Shown one piece after another: positions 5,675 to 8,419 of a stretch of 8,419 bases of DNA. A program made the translations under genes and the position numbers. The stretch lies in contig JAPONU010000333.1 of assembly GCA_026713745.1 (NCBI GenBank), positions 1 to 8,419 of the forward strand. Reading direction: 5' to 3'. Within the stretch, counting starts at the first letter, position 1, and each line of letters opens with the position of its first letter. The notes beneath the pieces were generated by a model. That model saw only the letters and a program-made list of their open reading frames with translations, was not told the DNA's origin and did no database searches. Source of the DNA: a bacterium. Lineage in GTDB: Bacteria > Actinomycetota > Acidimicrobiia > Acidimicrobiales > CATQHL01.

Positions 5675-7044
5675 CAGTGATCCTCCGAGTGGCTGAGTTG
5701 GCCGACAAGATGCTCGGGCAGCCATTCGCCCTCGCGCATCTCGCGGGTGGCGTCGCTGTAGGGCGCCGCCAGTTCGGCGTCGGTGGCGTCGGCGATGGCG
5801 TGCAGCACGTCCACCGTCGACGGGTCCATGTAGCGGATGCCGTTCGGCGAGGTGTCGCCGATGCGGTTTGCGTTCTTGAGACGCAATTCGTACGGGTCGA
5901 CGCCGAGCTCGGTCGCGATCCGGCTCATGTGGGTCTCCACGGCGAAGGACACCGAGGTCACGCCGTAGCCCCGCATGGCCGAGGTGGGCGTGCGGTTGGT
6001 GAAGCACACGTAGCCGTCGAAGTGCAGGTTGGGGATGGTGTAGGCGCCGGTGTGGTGGAAGCTGTGCTTGGTGACCCCGTAGGGCGAGAAGCGGGCGTAC
6101 CCGCCGGCGTCGTGCAGCGTCAGCATCTTGCGACCCAGGATCCAGCCGTCGCTGGTTACCCCGTCGATGATCTCCATGTGCCAAGGCGCCCGCGTGCTGG
6201 AGCACAGGAACTCCTCCTCGCGGGTCCAGCGCCACTTCACGGGACGGCCGGACTTCTGGGCCAGCAGGGCGCACAGGGTCTCGGTGGCGGTGTCCACCTT
6301 GCCGCCGAAGCCGCCGCCCACGGTGCCGCCCACGAACTTCAGCTTGTTCAGCGGCAACTGCAGGTGCGCCGCCACGACTCCCATGGAGAAGTACAGCGCC
6401 TGCGTGCAGGAGTAGATCGTCATGCGCCCGTCGGGCTCTGGCACCGCCAAGCCCACCTGGGTCTCGAGGGGCATCTGCTCGATGGCGGCGGGGCGGTAGA
6501 CGCCCGAGATGATCCGATCGGCCTGCTCGAAAGCCTGCTCGACGTTGCCCTTGCGGATCTGCCGGACGTTCATCTCACCCTCGAAGTGGGGGTAGATGGT
6601 GCCCCAGTGGTGGATCTGCGGGGCGTCGTCGTCGAACGACTTGCGCATGTCGAACAGCGCCGGCAACTCTTCGAACTCGATGTCGATGGCGTCCACCGCG
6701 GCCTGCGCGGCGTCGGTGTCGGTGGCGGCCACCACCGCGATGGGCTGGCCCTTGTAGCGGACGTCCTCGGAGGCCAGCAGCGGCTCGTCGGCGGGGATTC
6801 CCAGCGCCGACAGGTGGCCGTAGGTCAGCAGCGGCACGTCGGTGTGCGTGACGATGGCCGCAACGCCGGGCATCTGTTCGGCCCGCGACGTGTCGAGCCG
6901 CTTGATGGCGGCATGGTGGTGCGGCGAGCGCAGCGCCTTGGTGTGCAGCATGCGGTTCACGCGGACGTCGTCCACGTAGACAGTGCGGCCGGTGGCGTGG
7001 CCGACCCCGTCGTAGCGAGGTAGACGTGCTCCTACTGCCTTCAT
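5674..7044 (-). CDS. Molybdenum hydroxylase, first Mo-cofactor subunit (N-terminal half of the large chain)
   Basis: The 456-residue protein has the a/b hammerhead domain of aldehyde oxidase/xanthine dehydrogenase at about residues 18-125. The first molybdopterin-binding domain (MoCoBD_1) follows at about 145-390. Landmarks are TVGGGFGGK (241-249), TGAYTIPN (332-339), AMRGYG (356-361) and GVDPYELRLKNANRIGD (381-397). Counting without gaps against bovine xanthine dehydrogenase, from memory, Q215 matches the Moco-contacting Gln767. V250 replaces Glu802, K326 replaces Arg880 and Y360 replaces Phe914. The start at 7044 has GAGGGG six bases upstream. It follows the [2Fe-2S] gene after an 85-bp gap, the longest spacing in the operon, and overlaps the next subunit by one base. 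Residues after about 400 look like a linker ending where a single-chain enzyme would run on. No signal peptide is seen. The missing second Mo domain is supplied by the next gene. Confidence 0.92.
   Translation of the reverse strand: MKAVGARLPRYDGVGHATGRTVYVDDVRVNRMLHTKALRSPHHHAAIKRLDTSRAEQMPGVAAIVTHTDVPLLTYGHLSALGIPADEPLLASEDVRYKGQPIAVVAATDTDAAQAAVDAIDIEFEELPALFDMRKSFDDDAPQIHHWGTIYPHFEGEMNVRQIRKGNVEQAFEQADRIISGVYRPAAIEQMPLETQVGLAVPEPDGRMTIYSCTQALYFSMGVVAAHLQLPLNKLKFVGGTVGGGFGGKVDTATETLCALLAQKSGRPVKWRWTREEEFLCSSTRAPWHMEIIDGVTSDGWILGRKMLTLHDAGGYARFSPYGVTKHSFHHTGAYTIPNLHFDGYVCFTNRTPTSAMRGYGVTSVSFAVETHMSRIATELGVDPYELRLKNANRIGDTSPNGIRYMDPSTVDVLHAIADATDAELAAPYSDATREMREGEWLPEHLVGQLSHSEDH
5682..5686 (-). 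promoter_or_regulatory. Ribosome binding site of the second Mo-cofactor subunit
   Basis: GGAGG on the minus strand, seven bases ahead of the ATG at 5674 and inside the last codons of the upstream subunit. A perfect Shine-Dalgarno here is the main reason to treat the two Mo subunits as separate genes and not as one frameshifted gene. Confidence 0.75.
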
Positions 7045-7129
7045 GTCGTGCCCCTCGCCTTCTGTAGCGGGATCTTGTTGTGCTGCGGCGGCCGAACCGC
7101 CGGTGGCGGTCGTCCGTCTGTTGGAGTGG
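7045..7129 (-). other. 85-bp spacer between the [2Fe-2S] and Mo subunit genes, with a hairpin
   Basis: The spacer holds a GC-rich inverted repeat at 7086-7102 with a 6-bp stem (CGGCGG/CCGCCG) and a 5-base loop. It is followed toward the Mo subunit gene by AT-richer DNA and a good ribosome binding site. No T-run follows the stem, so it is not a typical terminator. It could stabilise the mRNA or set subunit ratios. No promoter stands out. Confidence 0.45.
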
Positions 7130-7630
7130 TCAGGTCAGAACGGTGGTGTGCGGGCTCTCCGCAGTCGTGGAGAGGTCGAAGTTGCCGTCGCGGGCTGCCG
7201 CCACGGCGTCCAGGATCTTCAGGTAGCCGGTGCAGCGGCAAACGTGGCCGGCCAGCGCCTCGCTGATCTCGGTCCGGTCGGCGCTGCCACCGCCCTCGAG
7301 GTACGCGGTGGCGGCGATGATCATCCCGGGCGTGCAAAAGCCGCACTGCGCCGCGCAGTAGTGCACGAACGCCTGCTGCACATCCGACATGCTCTCGGGC
7401 GCTCCGAGCCCCTCCACGGTGGTCACCTCCGCATCGGGGACCGACCCCACTGCCGTGAGGCAGGAGCGCCGCGGGGCGCCGTCGATGAGCACCGTGCAGG
7501 CGCCGCATCCGCCGTTCTCGCAGCCGGCCTTGGGGCCGAGAACGTCCAGTTCCTCCCGCAGCACGTGCAGCAGGGGAGTGAGCGGTGGGCTCTCCACCGT
7601 CCGGTTGTTGCCGTTGACGACGATGTTCAC
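7130..7630 (-). CDS. Molybdenum hydroxylase, [2Fe-2S] iron-sulfur subunit
   Basis: The 166-residue protein has the two-cluster layout of small subunits in this family. The plant-ferredoxin-type cluster is held by C37, C42, C45 and C57 (C-x4-C-x2-C-x11-C). The second cluster is held by C96, C99, C131 and C133, in QCGFCTPGM and CRCTGYLKI. All eight cysteines are present, as is the glutamine before C96. It passes electrons from the Mo centre to the FAD subunit. Translation starts at a GTG (7630) that overlaps the FAD gene's stop as GTGA, with GGAGG seven bases upstream. The longer open frame reaching 8143 is a shadow. The length is usual for the family, with a short unrecognised tail after about residue 148. 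Confidence 0.95.
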   Translation of the reverse strand: MNIVVNGNNRTVESPPLTPLLHVLREELDVLGPKAGCENGGCGACTVLIDGAPRRSCLTAVGSVPDAEVTTVEGLGAPESMSDVQQAFVHYCAAQCGFCTPGMIIAATAYLEGGGSADRTEISEALAGHVCRCTGYLKILDAVAAARDGNFDLSTTAESPHTTVLT

Positions 7631-8403
7631 GCGCTTGCCTCCAACTCGCTGAGGACCTGCCTCACCAGGGCGGGCAGGGTGCGCGCCCGGTACCAGCCCG
7701 ACGCCAGCGGATCGTCGGATGGATTCACTGCACCGCCGGCCGCCTCGCCCGCGGCCTCGGCGTCTCCCGCCAGCGCTTCGGCGCTCCGGAGCCTCGAACC
7801 GACCGCCCCGGCGCCGACGACGGCGAGCTGGGTGGCACCGTCGGTGGTGCGCACTCCGGAGACGGCCATCACGGTGTAGTGGTGAGCGTGAGGTCGTCCC
7901 AGGCTCGCGAAGGCGCCCGCGGCGGCCTCGGCGTAGCTGACGTCGAGCAGCAGCCGGCCGGAGCGGTCCGCCAGGAAGTCCTCCAGCGACTCGCTGCGCT
8001 CGCCACCGGCGCCGGCGGAGCGGGCCGTGGCGCCCAGAGCCAGCAGCGGTCCTTGCAGGTCGCCGAACCCCGCAGGGGCGCACAGATTTCCCCCGGCGGT
8101 GGCTTGGGCGCGAATCTCGTTGTCGCCGATCGAGGCGGCGCACGGCCCGAGCGGTGAGGATTCGCCGACCAGGGCGGCGACCGGAGTCGTGGCGCCGATG
8201 GTCACCGTGCCGTTCGAGCGCGTGACGTGGTTCAGTCCGGCGTCTCCCAACATGATGACCCGCTCGGGACGAGCCCGACCGAAGTGCAGGTCGGGCACGA
8301 GGAGCGTGCCGCCTGCCAGGACGGCGACCCCCGAACCGTCACCGAACGCCGAGGCAGCCTCGGATGGCGAAACAGGCCGGATCACCTCCGCGGTGGACCC
8401 CAT
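7627..8403 (-). CDS. Molybdenum hydroxylase, FAD-binding medium subunit
   Basis: The 258-residue protein matches the FAD_binding_5 plus CO_deh_flav_C arrangement of CO dehydrogenase medium subunits. FAD-pyrophosphate motifs are LAGGTLLVPD (29-38) and IRAQATAGGNLCAPAGFGD (97-115), the latter a variant of the common TIGGNL segment. The C-terminal flavoprotein domain covers about residues 165-255. At 258 residues it is somewhat shorter than the usual 280-300, and the middle (about 125-165) is where residues seem to be missing. It carries electrons from the iron-sulfur subunit to an external acceptor. The ATG at 8403 has GGGAG six bases upstream. It is the first gene of the operon visible here. 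The window ends 16 bases further on, so an upstream promoter or more genes cannot be judged. Confidence 0.91.
   Translation of the reverse strand: MGSTAEVIRPVSPSEAASAFGDGSGVAVLAGGTLLVPDLHFGRARPERVIMLGDAGLNHVTRSNGTVTIGATTPVAALVGESSPLGPCAASIGDNEIRAQATAGGNLCAPAGFGDLQGPLLALGATARSAGAGGERSESLEDFLADRSGRLLLDVSYAEAAAGAFASLGRPHAHHYTVMAVSGVRTTDGATQLAVVGAGAVGSRLRSAEALAGDAEAAGEAAGGAVNPSDDPLASGWYRARTLPALVRQVLSELEASA
7638..7642 (-). promoter_or_regulatory. Ribosome binding site setting the GTG start of the [2Fe-2S] subunit
   Basis: GGAGG on the minus strand, seven bases ahead of the GTG at 7630 and within the 3' end of the FAD subunit gene. No ATG suits the family N-terminus, so this site decides the start. 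Confidence 0.7.
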
Positions 8404-8419
8404 GACGTGCTCCCTTCGC

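Noticed and set aside
5672..5690. Frameshift or pseudogene breaking a single large Mo subunit
   Set aside because: The split falls at a domain boundary, the second gene has a perfect Shine-Dalgarno and an ATG in a TGATG junction, and both halves are intact. A sequencing check is still listed under findings.
5677..7023. Long open frame on the plus strand, antisense to the first Mo subunit
   Set aside because: Its translation is rich in Val, Gly, Arg and His with no recognisable motif, and it mirrors the codons of a well-supported gene. This is a usual effect of high GC.
4571..8403. Naming the operon xanthine dehydrogenase or nicotinate dehydrogenase
   Set aside because: The subunit layout resembles NdhFSLM, but the substrate-binding residues do not fix a substrate, so gene symbols were left blank.

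Overview
The window is GC-rich, densely packed bacterial DNA with no RNA genes, CRISPR array or transposase. The high GC content, the GTG starts and the frequent 4-8 bp gene overlaps suggest a high-GC bacterium, most likely an actinomycete-type lineage. No taxonomic marker is present, so this is inference only.

Left part (1-2254, minus strand): a tightly overlapping operon. In transcription order it encodes a C45-type autoproteolytic acyltransferase/amidohydrolase, a GNAT N-acyltransferase, an Lrp/AsnC regulator and the first 16 codons of a further gene cut off by the window edge. Overlaps are 8, 4 and 4 bp. Facing away from it across 326 bp of intergenic DNA (2255-2580) is a plus-strand FAD-dependent amine/amino-acid oxidoreductase of the DAO/PuuB type (2581-3981). 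The layout suggests a locally regulated unit acting on an amine or amide compound. The substrate cannot be read from the sequence.

Convergent junction (3982-4122): 141 bp holding a strong GC-rich nested palindrome, resembling intergenic REP-like elements or a bidirectional terminator. Next to it are two tandem copies of a 22-bp sequence that end exactly at the stop codon of the cupin gene.

Right part (4123-8403, minus strand): an operon for a molybdenum hydroxylase of the xanthine dehydrogenase/CO dehydrogenase family. Transcription order is FAD subunit, [2Fe-2S] subunit, Mo-cofactor subunit part 1, Mo-cofactor subunit part 2, then a small cupin protein. The most interesting point is that the normally single large molybdopterin subunit is divided into two genes, each with its own start and Shine-Dalgarno site. 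Both the four-subunit division and the gene order match what I recall for nicotinate dehydrogenase (NdhFSLM) of Eubacterium barkeri. Active-site positions aligned to bovine xanthine dehydrogenase keep the Moco-contacting Gln and the catalytic Glu. They replace the purine-orienting Glu802 with Val and Arg880 with Lys, so the substrate is probably not xanthine. I see no unmistakably new system. The split hydroxylase with its cupin companion, and the paired amide-cleaving and acyl-transferring enzymes, are the parts worth following.
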